A DNA stretch of 64,000 bases. Source: Caulobacter sp. NIBR1757. GTDB taxonomy: Bacteria; Pseudomonadota; Alphaproteobacteria; Caulobacterales; Caulobacteraceae. Of this stretch, positions 1-9,962 are shown in pieces (positions within the stretch are counted from its first letter, which is position 1; each line of letters begins with the position of its first letter). The notes beneath the pieces were generated by a model. That model did not search any database. It was not told the DNA's origin and was given only the letters and a program-made list of their open reading frames with translations. The position numbers were made by a program, and so were the translations under genes. The stretch covers positions 2,379,501 through 2,443,500 of the forward strand of contig NZ_CP115463.1 of NCBI RefSeq assembly GCF_027912495.1, read 5' to 3'.

Positions 1-76
1 TCGTCAGGCCGCCAGCACCTTCGACTGACCGGGCCGACTGGCGGATCATGGCGGCGCGGTCTATCGATGCGCCGCC

Positions 77-502
77 ATGATCCCCGTCACCCCCGCCATA
101 GCCCTGGACGACAGCGAGGTTGAACTCAGCTTCATCCGCGCGTCCGGCCCCGGCGGCCAGAACGTCAACAAGGTGGCGACCGCTGTTCAGCTGCGGTTCG
201 ACGTTCGCAACTCGTCCGCCTTCAACGACTATGTCCGCGAACGCCTCGAAAAGCTGGCCGGCTCGCGCCTGACCAACGACGGCGAGATTGTCCTGACCGC
301 CAACCGGTTCCGCACCCAGGAGCGCAATCGCGCCGACGCCATCGAGCGCCTGGTGGCGCTGATCGCCAAGGCCGCCGAGCCGCCGCCTCCCAAACGCCGG
401 CCGACTCGCCCCACCAAGGCTTCCAAGGAGCGTCGACTTTCGGCAAAGTCGCGGCGGGGGACGATCAAGTCCGGGCGGGGACGTCCGAGCGGCGACGATT
501 AG
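77..502 (+). CDS. arfB: Peptidyl-tRNA hydrolase ArfB (YaeJ-type ribosome rescue factor)
   Basis: Rescues ribosomes stalled on mRNAs lacking a stop codon by hydrolysing peptidyl-tRNA, independently of tmRNA. The catalytic GGQ lies at residues 26-28 within SGPGGQNVNK, the release-factor domain-3 signature. The 141-residue length and the Lys/Arg-rich C-terminal tail (about residues 100-141, PPKRRPTRP onward) fit ArfB, whose basic tail inserts into the empty mRNA channel, rather than a full RF1/RF2. No codon-recognition domain is present. It appears to be a single-gene unit, followed by about 80 bp before the cytochrome gene. Confidence 0.95.
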   Translation: MIPVTPAIALDDSEVELSFIRASGPGGQNVNKVATAVQLRFDVRNSSAFNDYVRERLEKLAGSRLTNDGEIVLTANRFRTQERNRADAIERLVALIAKAAEPPPPKRRPTRPTKASKERRLSAKSRRGTIKSGRGRPSGDD

Positions 503-581
503 CCTCACTCACATAACACGGTGATGCCGTTGAAAGGCTCGCCGTCTCCACCTATCTGAACCATCAGTCCAGGGAATAGAA

Positions 582-1088
582 ATGCGCCACGCCTTCGTCG
601 TTTCAGGGATCGTCGTCCTCGCCGCCCTCGCCGCCGCCTGCGGCCCGACCTCGTCGGAGCCGGCCTCCGCCCCGGCCAGCGCACCCGCGACGCCGCCGGC
701 CCCGCAGATGACCGACGCCGAGAAGGCCGCGCTCCTGGCCACCCTCCCCGCCCCCTACAACACCGGCGACCTGGCCGCCGGCAAGCAGGCCTTCGCCCTC
801 TGCCAATCCTGCCACACCATCACCGACGGCGGCCCCGACAAGACCGGCCCCAACCTGCACGGCGTCTTCGGCCGCGTGGCCGGCACGCACGGGACGTTCA
901 AATACTCCGACGCCCTCAAGGCCGCCGGCTTCACCTGGGACGCCGAGAAGCTCGACGCCTGGCTGGCCAATCCGAAGACCTTTCTGCCCGGCAACCGGAT
1001 GACCTTCGTCGGCCTGAAGGACGAAACCAAACGCCGCGACCTGATCGCCTACCTGAAGGTCGAGACCGGCTACAAACCTGGAGAATGA
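582..1088 (+). CDS. Lipoprotein c-type cytochrome (class I, cytochrome c2-like)
   Basis: Membrane-anchored periplasmic electron carrier. Residues 1-20 form a signal peptide ending in a lipobox (LAAAC, Cys20), followed by an Ala/Pro-rich linker (about 21-45). The heme-binding CQSCH is at residues 74-78 and the probable axial Met is M140 in GNRMTF, the usual spacing for a class I cytochrome c. AGGGAA lies just upstream of the ATG. Partner oxidase or reductase is not encoded nearby, so its redox chain is unknown. It is followed after 10 bp by a SnoaL-like gene with which it may be co-transcribed. Confidence 0.92.
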   Translation: MRHAFVVSGIVVLAALAAACGPTSSEPASAPASAPATPPAPQMTDAEKAALLATLPAPYNTGDLAAGKQAFALCQSCHTITDGGPDKTGPNLHGVFGRVAGTHGTFKYSDALKAAGFTWDAEKLDAWLANPKTFLPGNRMTFVGLKDETKRRDLIAYLKVETGYKPGE

Positions 1089-1098
1089 CAAGGACGCC

Positions 1099-1452
1099 AT
1101 GGACGCGCGCAGAGCCCTCCTGCTGCGGTTCTACAAGGCTATCGACGCCAGAAACGTCGATGCGGTCATGGCCCAGTTGCACCCCGACGTCGATTTCCCG
1201 GACCAGTTGAATGAGGACCGGCGGTTGCACGGCGCCGCCGCTGTCCGGGCCTACTACGAGCGGGCGTTCGGCCTGATCGCGGGCGAAAACGCCTTGAGCG
1301 CCTTCCACCCACGCCCCGACGGCACGGTGGAGGTCCGGGTTCATCACCATGTGACCAGCCTCGATGGCGCCCTTTGGCATGAAGGTCCGGTCGACTACTG
1401 TTTCGGCTTCCGCGATGGCCTCATCGCGCGGCTGGACCGGCTTGACGGCTGA
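1099..1452 (+). CDS. SnoaL-like (NTF2-fold) protein, first of a tandem pair
   Basis: Small single-domain protein of 117 residues with the NTF2/SnoaL pattern: an N-terminal helix (LLLRFYKAIDARNVDAV), then LHPDVDFPD, a helix with AVRAYYERAF, and C-terminal beta strands. Members range from isomerases and hydrolases to ligand-binding proteins, so the reaction cannot be named. It lies 10 bp before a second SnoaL-like gene with the same layout, suggesting local duplication and possibly a heteromeric complex. Confidence 0.8.
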   Translation: MDARRALLLRFYKAIDARNVDAVMAQLHPDVDFPDQLNEDRRLHGAAAVRAYYERAFGLIAGENALSAFHPRPDGTVEVRVHHHVTSLDGALWHEGPVDYCFGFRDGLIARLDRLDG

Positions 1453-1462
1453 GGGCCGCCGC

Positions 1463-1819
1463 ATGGTCAACATCCAGAAGCGCCGCAGGAAGCTCGAGGC
1501 CCTCTACGAGGCTTACAACCGCCGTGATGTCGCCGCCATGGTCGCCGATCTCGATCCCCAGGCCGAATGGATGGACATGCTCCAGGGCGTGCCGATCAAG
1601 GGCCGCGAGGCCATCGGCGCCTACTGGACCGCGCAATTCAAGCTGATGGACATCGAGGTCTCGCCGCTGACCTTCGATCCGCTGCCCGATGGCCGGATGG
1701 TGGTCACCGCCGCCCAGACCATGAAGAAGCCCGACGGAACCCTGTGGGGCAACGAGCGGGTCACCCACGTCATCACCTTCGGCAAGGACGGCCTGATCCT
1801 GCGGATGGACCCCAGCTAG
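1463..1819 (+). CDS. SnoaL-like (NTF2-fold) protein, second of a tandem pair
   Basis: 118 residues, starting MVNIQKRRRKLEALYEAY; this ATG sits 10 bp after the preceding stop, so the pair is probably one operon. The typical motifs are DLDPQAEWMD (strand after helix 1), REAIGAYWTAQF and a C-terminal FGKDGLILRM strand. It shares the fold plan with the previous gene but the residues have diverged considerably. Its TAG stop overlaps the TAG of the converging hydrolase gene in the shared tetranucleotide CTAG. Function unknown beyond the fold. Confidence 0.8.
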   Translation: MVNIQKRRRKLEALYEAYNRRDVAAMVADLDPQAEWMDMLQGVPIKGREAIGAYWTAQFKLMDIEVSPLTFDPLPDGRMVVTAAQTMKKPDGTLWGNERVTHVITFGKDGLILRMDPS

Positions 1820-3264
1820 GCGATGCGGAACTTCGGGGCCGGCAGGCTGAGCCGGGCGTCGCCGACGGCATCCCCCCGGAAGAACCGGACCAGCAGGTCC
1901 CGCACCTGCGGGTGGGCCTCGAAGACATTGTGGCCGGCGTTGTCGACGATCACCCGCGCCTTGCGCCGGAACTGCGCGGCGACCTCGGCCTGCTCCTCCA
2001 GCGGCGTTCGGCCGTCGAGCGTGCCGGCGACCAGCAGGGCCGGATGGTCGATGCGCATCGGCGCTCGAAACCCCTGGCCGAGATCGACGCCGGGCACGGC
2101 GCCCAGCAGGTGGGGCATCGGGAAGTTCAGCGCGTCGCCCAGCACCGCCGTCCGGGCCTCGCGTGTCACCTGGGCCAGCCGAGCCTTCGAGATGCCCGAC
2201 GCCAGGTCCATCGTCTCGGGCATGCCGCCGATCGCCAGCAACCGGTCGATGTCCTGAAGGAACGGCGCCAGCACCGAGGCCTCGCCAGCGTCGAGCGCAA
2301 GGTAGAGTCCGGGCAGCATCGACAGGGTCTCCGGGTTGGCGATCAGGCTGCCGCTGATCATCTGCACGCCGAACCCTCCGACCTTCAGGTCGAACGGCGC
2401 GCCCCGGACGGTCACCTGCACGGTCGCCGGATTCGCCTCCAGCCGGGCGTGGACCCGCCGCATCAGGGCCGGCAGGTCCGGCACGGCCGCGCGCGCCGCC
2501 GGGTCTGCCCCGAGCAGGGCGTCGACGCGCCGCAGATAAGCGTCGATCCGGGCCGGCCGCTTCACCGTCTGGTCCTGCCCCTCCAGGCTGGCCAGCGCCA
2601 CCCGCCCGACCCGGTCCCCGTGCCGCCTCAGGATGGCCAGCGCCAGGTGCGTGCCATAGCTGATGCCCCAGAGATCGACCTTGTCGGCCCGCAGGTGTCG
2701 GCGCAGGGCCTCGACATCGTCGGCGCTCTCCCGGGTGTTGTAGCCGCGCATGGCGACGCCGGCCGCCGTCCAGTCGTTCCAGGCCCTGGCGAACTCGGCG
2801 CGCTGGTCGGCCGTCAAGGCCTCCCGGGTCAGGTCCGGCAAGGGGCCCATCCGCCGCTCTCGCGACGGAATGGCGCTGGCGGCGCCGGTCCCGCGCTGGT
2901 CGAAGGCGATGACGTCGGCCACCTCGCGTAGGGCCATGAAGATCGGAAAGCGCGGTCCGGTCGCCGTCCCCGTCGCCGTGCCGCCCGGCCCGCCGGCCAG
3001 ATAGACGATCGGCGGCCCGGGCCTCGCGGCGCGTGAGGGGAAGCGCACATAGGTCAGGCGGATCTGCCGGGAGGCCGGGTCGCGGCGATCCTCGGGAACC
3101 ATGAAGGCCCCGCGCTCGGCGTCGGTCTCCTCACCCCGCCAGCCCTTGAAGCGGAACGGACCCAGCGGGGGCGGCGCGGCAGGGGCTTGGGCCTGGGCGA
3201 TGGCGGGAAGGGCGAAGGCCGTGGCGGCGAGGATGGCGCGGCGGCTGATTTCTGTTCGGGTCAT
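1816..3264 (-). CDS. Tat-exported alpha/beta hydrolase, TAP-like peptidase family
   Basis: Probable secreted exopeptidase or esterase of the proline-iminopeptidase/tripeptidyl aminopeptidase group, 482 residues. The N-terminus carries a twin-arginine type signal (SRRAILAATAFALPAIAQA, RR at 8-9). The core shows the oxyanion segment YLAGGPGG, AFDQRGTG, the nucleophile elbow GISYG, an Asp-bearing strand (VAGTLDGRTP) and the catalytic His in NAGHNVFEAH, which belongs to the C-terminal TAP-like domain. The chosen ATG gives the Tat signal directly; upstream in-frame starts only add a basic, non-conserved leader. It is divergent from the LytTR regulator, which may control it. Confidence 0.88.
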   Translation of the reverse strand: MTRTEISRRAILAATAFALPAIAQAQAPAAPPPLGPFRFKGWRGEETDAERGAFMVPEDRRDPASRQIRLTYVRFPSRAARPGPPIVYLAGGPGGTATGTATGPRFPIFMALREVADVIAFDQRGTGAASAIPSRERRMGPLPDLTREALTADQRAEFARAWNDWTAAGVAMRGYNTRESADDVEALRRHLRADKVDLWGISYGTHLALAILRRHGDRVGRVALASLEGQDQTVKRPARIDAYLRRVDALLGADPAARAAVPDLPALMRRVHARLEANPATVQVTVRGAPFDLKVGGFGVQMISGSLIANPETLSMLPGLYLALDAGEASVLAPFLQDIDRLLAIGGMPETMDLASGISKARLAQVTREARTAVLGDALNFPMPHLLGAVPGVDLGQGFRAPMRIDHPALLVAGTLDGRTPLEEQAEVAAQFRRKARVIVDNAGHNVFEAHPQVRDLLVRFFRGDAVGDARLSLPAPKFRIA

Positions 3265-3376
3265 ACCCTCAGCTAGGCCGCCTCGAGCGCCGCTGTCCGG
3301 GCGGTTTCGGTGAATGGTCGCGCCCGTTCGGCGAACGGCGGGGCATTTTCCCGGACGGCGCGCTAGGGTCACGGCC

Positions 3377-4795
3377 ATGCGGCGACTGCTCCCCCTCCTC
3401 GTCTGTTTCCTGCTCTGCGCCCCGGCCGCGGCGCGGGCCCAGGTCCCGGCCCTGGACTGGCAAGCCTGTCGCGGCGTCACCACCGGCGGGGCGCCGAGGC
3501 TCAGCGACTGCCGTCCGCTCGGCGGCGTGATCGATCCGCAGGACCGCGAACTGTGGCTGCGCGCCACGGTCCGGCGGCCGGCGGACGACCGGCCGCGCGC
3601 CCTCTATCTCATCGGCGTCGCCTCCTCGGAGGCCTGGCTGAACGGCGCCCGGATCGGCGCCAACGGCCGCCCGTCGGCATTAGCCGCCGCCGAGCGGCCC
3701 GGCCGCTTCCAGATCGCCCTGCCCATCCGGGATTCGGCCTGGCGCCCCGGCGACAACGTCCTGGTCGTCCACATGTCGTCGCACCTGGGCGGACTGCGGC
3801 TGGACCGACCGATCGGGGCGGTCGTCGTCGCGCCCTACCCTGCGCCGTCGAACGCCATTCTGCTGGCCGTCACCTTCGCCGCGGCCGGCGCCCTGTTCGC
3901 GGCCGCCTTCGGCTTCGCCGTCATCCATACGCTGCGCCGCACCGGCTCCAGCCTGATTCTCGCCCTCATCGCCGGCGTCGCCGCCCTGCAGGCGGTGTTG
4001 GAGAGCCTGCGCAGTCTCGTTCCCTACGCCTATCCCCTGCACGTCTGGCGGCTGGTCGGTATCTGGAGCCTGGCCGCCGCCTTCTCGGTCCTCCTGGTCG
4101 CCTATGTCGCCGGCCGGTTCTGGCCCCGGGCCCGCCCGCACCTCGTCATCCTGGCCCTCGTCGCCGTCGGCGCCACCAGCCTGGCGCCGGGCTTCGACCT
4201 GAAGACCAGCCTCGCCCTGCTCACCGGCGTCGTCCTGGCGGCCGTCGCGGCCGGGGTCGGCGTGCGCCGCCGCCAGCCGCTGGCCGCTCTCACCCTGACC
4301 TATCTCGGCCTGTTCCTGGCCATCGCCGTCGCCTTCCCCGACTGGCTCGTCGATCTCTCCTACTTCCTGCTGGCCGCCGGCCTGGTCCTGCCGCTGCTGG
4401 CGGCCGAGGTCGTGCGGCTGGGCCGCGAGGATCGTGTGCGCGAGACGGCCCTGACCCTGGCCGTCGACCAGCCCGACTGCCTGACGGTCGTCTCGGCCCG
4501 GGGTGTCGAGCGCGTGCCGATCCCCGACATCGTCGCCGTCATCGGGGCCGACGACTACGTCGAGCTGCGCCTGAGCAGTGGCCGCAGCCTGCTGCACGCC
4601 GCCCGGCTCGACCGGCTGGAAACGGAGCTGCCCGCAGGCTTCCTGCGCGTCCACCGCTCGGCCATCGCCAACCTGGCCCAGGCGACAGGGCTGGAACGGG
4701 ACGGGGGCCGCTCACGCCTGTTGATGCGGGTCGGTCCCGCCCTGTCGATCAGCCGCGCCCGCCTGGCCACCGTCCGCGCGGCGCTCGGGGTCTAG
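3377..4795 (+). CDS. Membrane-bound LytTR regulator with periplasmic sensor and seven membrane segments
   Basis: 472 residues in three parts: a signal peptide (1-22) plus an extracytoplasmic beta-rich region (about 23-155, with ALYLIGVASSEAWLNGARIG, like a sugar-binding jelly-roll); seven hydrophobic segments (about 158-345); and a C-terminal LytTR DNA-binding domain (about 367-470; GADDYVELRL and GFLRVHRSAIANL are characteristic). This combines receptor and DNA-binding output in a single membrane polypeptide, with no kinase. The ATG that starts MRRLLPLL gives a clean signal peptide. It is divergent from the TAP-like hydrolase 112 bp away, a plausible target; the ligand is unknown. Confidence 0.85.
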   Translation: MRRLLPLLVCFLLCAPAAARAQVPALDWQACRGVTTGGAPRLSDCRPLGGVIDPQDRELWLRATVRRPADDRPRALYLIGVASSEAWLNGARIGANGRPSALAAAERPGRFQIALPIRDSAWRPGDNVLVVHMSSHLGGLRLDRPIGAVVVAPYPAPSNAILLAVTFAAAGALFAAAFGFAVIHTLRRTGSSLILALIAGVAALQAVLESLRSLVPYAYPLHVWRLVGIWSLAAAFSVLLVAYVAGRFWPRARPHLVILALVAVGATSLAPGFDLKTSLALLTGVVLAAVAAGVGVRRRQPLAALTLTYLGLFLAIAVAFPDWLVDLSYFLLAAGLVLPLLAAEVVRLGREDRVRETALTLAVDQPDCLTVVSARGVERVPIPDIVAVIGADDYVELRLSSGRSLLHAARLDRLETELPAGFLRVHRSAIANLAQATGLERDGGRSRLLMRVGPALSISRARLATVRAALGV

Positions 4796-7146
4796 ACCAG
4801 CAGATCCGCGCAGGCGTCAACGATGGCGTCGGCGTTCAGCCGGTACTTGGCATAGAGGTCCGGCAGGTCGCCCGACTGGCCAAAGCTCTCCGTGCCCAGC
4901 GCCCGCACCCGCTGGCCGCGCACCGATCCCAGCCACGACAGGGCCGCCGGCGAGCCGTCCAGCACCGTCACCAGCACAGCGTCGGCGGCCAGCGGCTCCA
5001 GCAGCCGTTCAGCCGTCGCCATCCGCGCCTCGCCGCCCGTCCAGCGAGACCGCCCGGCGGCGGTCCAGTCGGCGTGCAGCACGTCGGGCGAGGTCACGGC
5101 CAGCAGGCCCGCCTGCGGCAGGTCCTCCAGGATGGCCTCGAACGCCGCCAGGGCTTCCGGCGCAATGGCGCCGCTGTAGACCAGGGCCAGCTTCGCGCCC
5201 GGGGCCGGCGGCTTCATCCAGTAGCCGCCCTCGATGACGCCGCTGCGCCAGGCGTCGTCGGCGCGGACCGGCTGCTCCAGGCTGCGGGTCGACAGGCGCA
5301 GGTAGGTCGAGCCGCCGTCCTCGCGCTGGATGCGGTCGAAGGCATGGGCCATCAGCACCGCCGTCTCGTCGGCGAAGGCCGGCTCATAGGAATCCAGCCC
5401 CGGCTGGCTCATCCCGATCAGCGGCGTGCCGATCGACTGGTGGGCCCCGCCCTCCGGCGCCAGGGTCAGGCCGCTGGGCGTCGCCACCAGCAGGAAGCGG
5501 GCGTCCTGGTAGCAGGCGTAGTTGAGGGCATCGAGGCCCCGGGCGATGAAGGGGTCGTACAGGGTGCCGACGGGGAACAATCGCTCGCCGAACACCGAGG
5601 AACTCAACCCCAGCGCCGCCAGGGCGATGAACAGGTTGTTCTCGGCGATACCCAGCTCGACATGCTGGCCGGTCTCCACCATCGACCAGACCTGGGCCGA
5701 GGGGATGCGGCGGTTCTTGAACACGTCCTCATGCGCCCGCCGATGGAAGACGCCCCGCCGGTTCACGAAGCCGCCGAGGTTGGTCGACACCGTCACGTCC
5801 GGCGAGGTGGTCACCACCCGGCCCGAGAAGTCGTCGGTCCGCTTGGCGATCTCGAACATCACCTTGCCGAAGGCCGCCTGGGTCGAAATTTCCTTGTCGG
5901 CGGTGACCGCCGCCAGCAGGTCGTCGACGCCCGGCAAGGCCACCGTCGGCGCCACCTTGCGCCCATCCTTGCGGGCCGCGAACGGGGCCGTATCGACCGT
6001 GTGGCGCAGGGCCGCGCGCTCGTTGTCGCCAAGGCCTGAGAAGATGTCCCACTCCTCGCCCTCGATCACGCCGAGCCGGCCGCGCAGTTCGCCGATCTGG
6101 GTCGGCGTCATCAGGCCCGAATGGTTGTCCTTGTGGCCCTGGAACGGCAGCCGCCAGCCCTTGACCGTGTAGGCGATGAAAAACCGCGGCGCGTCGTCCT
6201 CGGCCGCCCGCTCGAAGGCCTCGAGGATGGTCTCCAGGCAGTGGCCGCCCAGCTCGGTCATCACCAGCGCCAGGTCGTCGTCGCTGTAGCCCTCGATCAG
6301 CTTCAGCGCCTTCCTGTCGCCGGCCAGATCGACCGACAGCCGTTCGCGCCAGGCCTTGCCGCCCTGATACGTCAGCGCCGAATAGAGATCGTTCGGCGCC
6401 GTCTCGATCCAGGTGCGCAACGCCTCGCCGCCGGGCCGCGCAAACGCCGTCAGCTGGCGCTTCGACCACTTCAGCGTCTCGACCCGCCAGCCGGCGGCCT
6501 CGAAGATCTCGCCATAGCGGGTGAACATGCGGTCCGACGTCGTCGCGTCCAGGCTCTGGCGGTTGTAGTCGACGATCCACCAGGTGTTGCGCACATCGTG
6601 TTTGCAGGCCTCGATCAGGGCCTCATAGATATTGCCCTCGTCCAGCTCGGCGTCGCCCAGCAACGAGATCATCCGCCCCATGGCGTCCGGCTTCACCGCC
6701 CCGCGCGCCGCCAGATAGTCCTGGGTCAGGCTGGCGAAGGCGGTCATCGCCACCCCCAGGCCCACCGAACCGGTCGAGAAATCGACGTCGTCGATGTCCT
6801 TGGTCCGCGAGGGATAGGACTGCGCGCCGCCAAGGCTGCGGAAGCGCTGCAGCTGGTCGAGGGTCTGGCGGCCGAACAGGTGCTGGATGGCGTGGAACAC
6901 CGGGCTGGCGTGTGGTTTGACCGCCACCCGGTCCTGCGGCCGCAGGGTGCGGAAATACAGCGCCGTCATCAGCGTCGTCATCGAGGCGCAGGACGCCTGG
7001 TGCCCGCCGACCTTCAGCCCGTCGCGGCTCTCGCGCAGATGGTTGGCGTTGTGGATCGTCCAGCTGGCCAGCCAAAGCACCCGCTCTTCCAGCCGCCGCA
7101 ACAGGGCGATGTCCTGCCGCCCCGGGCTCGCTGATCCGTCATCCAT
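4792..7146 (-). CDS. AceE/transketolase-family thiamine-diphosphate enzyme
   Basis: 784-residue protein related to homodimeric pyruvate dehydrogenase E1 (AceE) and transketolase. The N-terminal third has GGHQASCASMTTLM, KPHASPVFHAIQHLFG and YPSRT; the ThDP/Mg site is seen in LLGDAELDEGN with WWIVDYNRQSLDA downstream. A C-terminal transketolase-like half follows. It is shorter than typical AceE (about 890 residues), and no E2 or E3 gene is adjacent, so it may act as a standalone 2-oxoacid dehydrogenase/transketolase. ATG was preferred to an in-frame TTG two codons upstream. Its stop shares CTAG with the converging LytTR gene. Confidence 0.82.
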   Translation of the reverse strand: MDDGSASPGRQDIALLRRLEERVLWLASWTIHNANHLRESRDGLKVGGHQASCASMTTLMTALYFRTLRPQDRVAVKPHASPVFHAIQHLFGRQTLDQLQRFRSLGGAQSYPSRTKDIDDVDFSTGSVGLGVAMTAFASLTQDYLAARGAVKPDAMGRMISLLGDAELDEGNIYEALIEACKHDVRNTWWIVDYNRQSLDATTSDRMFTRYGEIFEAAGWRVETLKWSKRQLTAFARPGGEALRTWIETAPNDLYSALTYQGGKAWRERLSVDLAGDRKALKLIEGYSDDDLALVMTELGGHCLETILEAFERAAEDDAPRFFIAYTVKGWRLPFQGHKDNHSGLMTPTQIGELRGRLGVIEGEEWDIFSGLGDNERAALRHTVDTAPFAARKDGRKVAPTVALPGVDDLLAAVTADKEISTQAAFGKVMFEIAKRTDDFSGRVVTTSPDVTVSTNLGGFVNRRGVFHRRAHEDVFKNRRIPSAQVWSMVETGQHVELGIAENNLFIALAALGLSSSVFGERLFPVGTLYDPFIARGLDALNYACYQDARFLLVATPSGLTLAPEGGAHQSIGTPLIGMSQPGLDSYEPAFADETAVLMAHAFDRIQREDGGSTYLRLSTRSLEQPVRADDAWRSGVIEGGYWMKPPAPGAKLALVYSGAIAPEALAAFEAILEDLPQAGLLAVTSPDVLHADWTAAGRSRWTGGEARMATAERLLEPLAADAVLVTVLDGSPAALSWLGSVRGQRVRALGTESFGQSGDLPDLYAKYRLNADAIVDACADLLV

Positions 7147-7331
7147 GCTCAAACGCCATCCAAAGTCGCGGAATTCGACCCTTCATAGGCGTGGTCGGCG
7201 GCAAAGGCTACCGACGCAGCAGTCTCCACGCCCGCCCGATCGCGAGACGAAAGAACGGCGCCCCGGCCATCGCGCCCCGTTGCGCGACCACCGGCGCCCC
7301 CCAAGATACAGACTGTCGCGAGGATCGAACG

Positions 7332-7547
7332 ATGGATTGGCTGTACGCCCTTGGACTCCTGGTCGTCGTGGTGCTGCTCACCCCGCTCTGGTCATGGATG
7401 CTGCGCGACATGCGCCGCCGGGGCGGCGGCGGACTCGGCCCGGCGCTTGGCGAGTTGAACGCCGCCTTCGATCCGTCCAGCCGACGCCCGGCGGAAGTCC
7501 GCGAACAGCTGCCTGCCGACCGGACAAAGGACGATCCGCCCGCCTGA
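7332..7547 (+). CDS. Small single-pass membrane protein of unknown function
   Basis: 71 residues beginning MDWLYALGLLVVVVLLTPLW, one N-terminal membrane helix followed by a short basic stretch (RDMRRRGGGG) and a hydrophilic tail. The ATG was chosen because the hydrophobic helix starts there; the longer in-frame extension is basic and unlike a protein start. I do not recognise a family. It precedes the ABC exporter pair by about 110 bp and is divergent from the AceE-like gene. Confidence 0.55.
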   Translation: MDWLYALGLLVVVVLLTPLWSWMLRDMRRRGGGGLGPALGELNAAFDPSSRRPAEVREQLPADRTKDDPPA

Positions 7548-7655
7548 CCGCATGGCCATAGCGGCGAAGGGTCCCTCCGGCGTGGCTTCAATCTAGCCGC
7601 GATCAATCGCTTGGGTCATAACGGTCGGCCTGTCTTCAGAGGTTGAACCGCCCCC

Positions 7656-8410
<755 letters not shown>

Positions 8411-8411
<1 letters not shown>

Positions 8412-9949
8412 TGTTCAAGGCCGGTTCCATCCCATGGCTCGCCCTGCACGAGTTGCGCATGATGTCCCGCGAGATGCAGCGCGACAAGGCGCGGGTGTTT
8501 CAGTGGGTGATGCTGGCCATCTTCATGGTCTTCCTGCTGGGCTGTGGCGTCGGCCTGGGCCTGCTGATCCGCGAGACCGGCCTGCCGCCGATCAATCCCT
8601 TGATCGTCACCATGGTCGACCTGTCGGTGCTTGTGATGTTCAGCATCATGGCCTCCTCGACGCTCGCCCGGGCCGCCCAGGTGCTTTACCAGCGCGACGA
8701 TCTCGACCTGCTGTTTTCGTCGCCGATCCCGGCCCGCAAGATTCTCGCCGTCCGCTTCACCGGCATCGCCTTCAGCGTCACCATCTTCTGGCTGTTCATT
8801 GCCTTTGGGCTGAGCGTTCCGATCGCCGTGCTGGGCGAGCCCAGGGTGCTGGCTGTGCTGCCTGTGCTGCTGGCCCTGGGCCTGCTGTCCAGCGCCGCCG
8901 GTCTGCTCCTGACCACCCTGCTGTTCCGCCTGCTCGGCCCTCGCCGCACCCGCGTCCTGGCCCAGGTTCTGTCGGCCCTCATCGGGGCGGCCGTCTTCCT
9001 GGCCTTCCAGCTGCCCAACATCATGCGGGGCGTGGACTCGAACTACAGCCGCATGAGCTGGCTTCGTCCCTACATCACCGGCGAAGTCCAGATCGACCTG
9101 CCGCCACACGCGGACCTCCTGGCGCGCGCCGCGCTGGGTGAGCCCATCCCTCTGCTGATCGTGGTCGGCGTCTGCCTGGCGGCCTTCCTTCTGGTCACCC
9201 AGGGCCTGGGCCGCCGCTTCGCCCGGGACGCCTCGGTGGCGGTCGGCAGTGACGCCTCCCGGCGCAAGGCCGGCAAGACCGGCGCCTTTGCGTCCGGCGC
9301 CTTTGCCGCCACGCTGCGCAAGGAAATGCGCCTGCTCTTCCGCGACATCGCCCTGTTCAGCCAGGTGCTGCTGCGCGTCTTCTACATGCTGCCCCTGGCC
9401 TTCATCTTCGTGAAGAACGCCAGCACCGGCCACAGCCTACTGCTGCCCGGCGGCGCCGCGGCCCTCGCCCTGATGGCCGGCCAGCTGTCGTCCAGCTTCA
9501 CCTGGATCACCGTCTCGGCCGAGGATTCGCCCGAACTGCTGGTCGCCTCCCCGGCCCCGATGACGGTCATCACCCGCGCCAAGCTCTGGGCCGGGCTGCT
9601 GCCGACCCTGGCGCTGGTCGTTCTGCCGATCCTGGCGGTCGGCATCTGGTCGCCCTGGACCGGCGCGGTCGCCGCCGTCGGCGCCTTCGCCTCGGCCTGG
9701 GCCAGCGGCATGCTCAACATCTGGTACCAGAGGCCGGGCCGCCGGGCCGACTTCCGCCGGCGCGGCAACGTCCACTGGCTGCTGGTCATCCCGATCCTGC
9801 TGATCGGCGGCCTGATCGCCGGCGCCACCTTCCTGGCCGCGGCCCAGATGCTGTGGGCCATCGTTCCTGCCGTCCTGGCGGCGGTCGGCATGCTGGCCCT
9901 GCGCCGCACCGACCAGCAGATCCTCGAACGCCTGCGGAGCCCGGACTAG
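8411..9949 (+). CDS. ABC-2-type exporter permease
   Basis: 512-residue polytopic membrane protein with two clusters of hydrophobic segments: residues about 35-60, 75-95, 115-180 and 265-285, then 325-345 and 380-500. Fits the permease partner of the preceding ATPase, with which its start overlaps by one base. The hydrophilic centre (about 205-305) is probably cytoplasmic. The gene ends directly before the first copy of the intergenic repeat family; no conventional terminator was found. Confidence 0.85.
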
Positions 9950-9962
9950 GGGCCAGCGGTCG

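Noticed and set aside
2-28. Possible C-terminal tail of a plus-strand gene (RQAASTFD then TGA) at the window edge
   Set aside because: Only eight codons; too short to support, and a minus-strand frame is equally open here.
3553-6039. Very long plus-strand open frame across the LytTR and AceE-like genes
   Set aside because: Extremely Arg/Pro/Gly-rich and overlapped by two genes with clear families on both strands.
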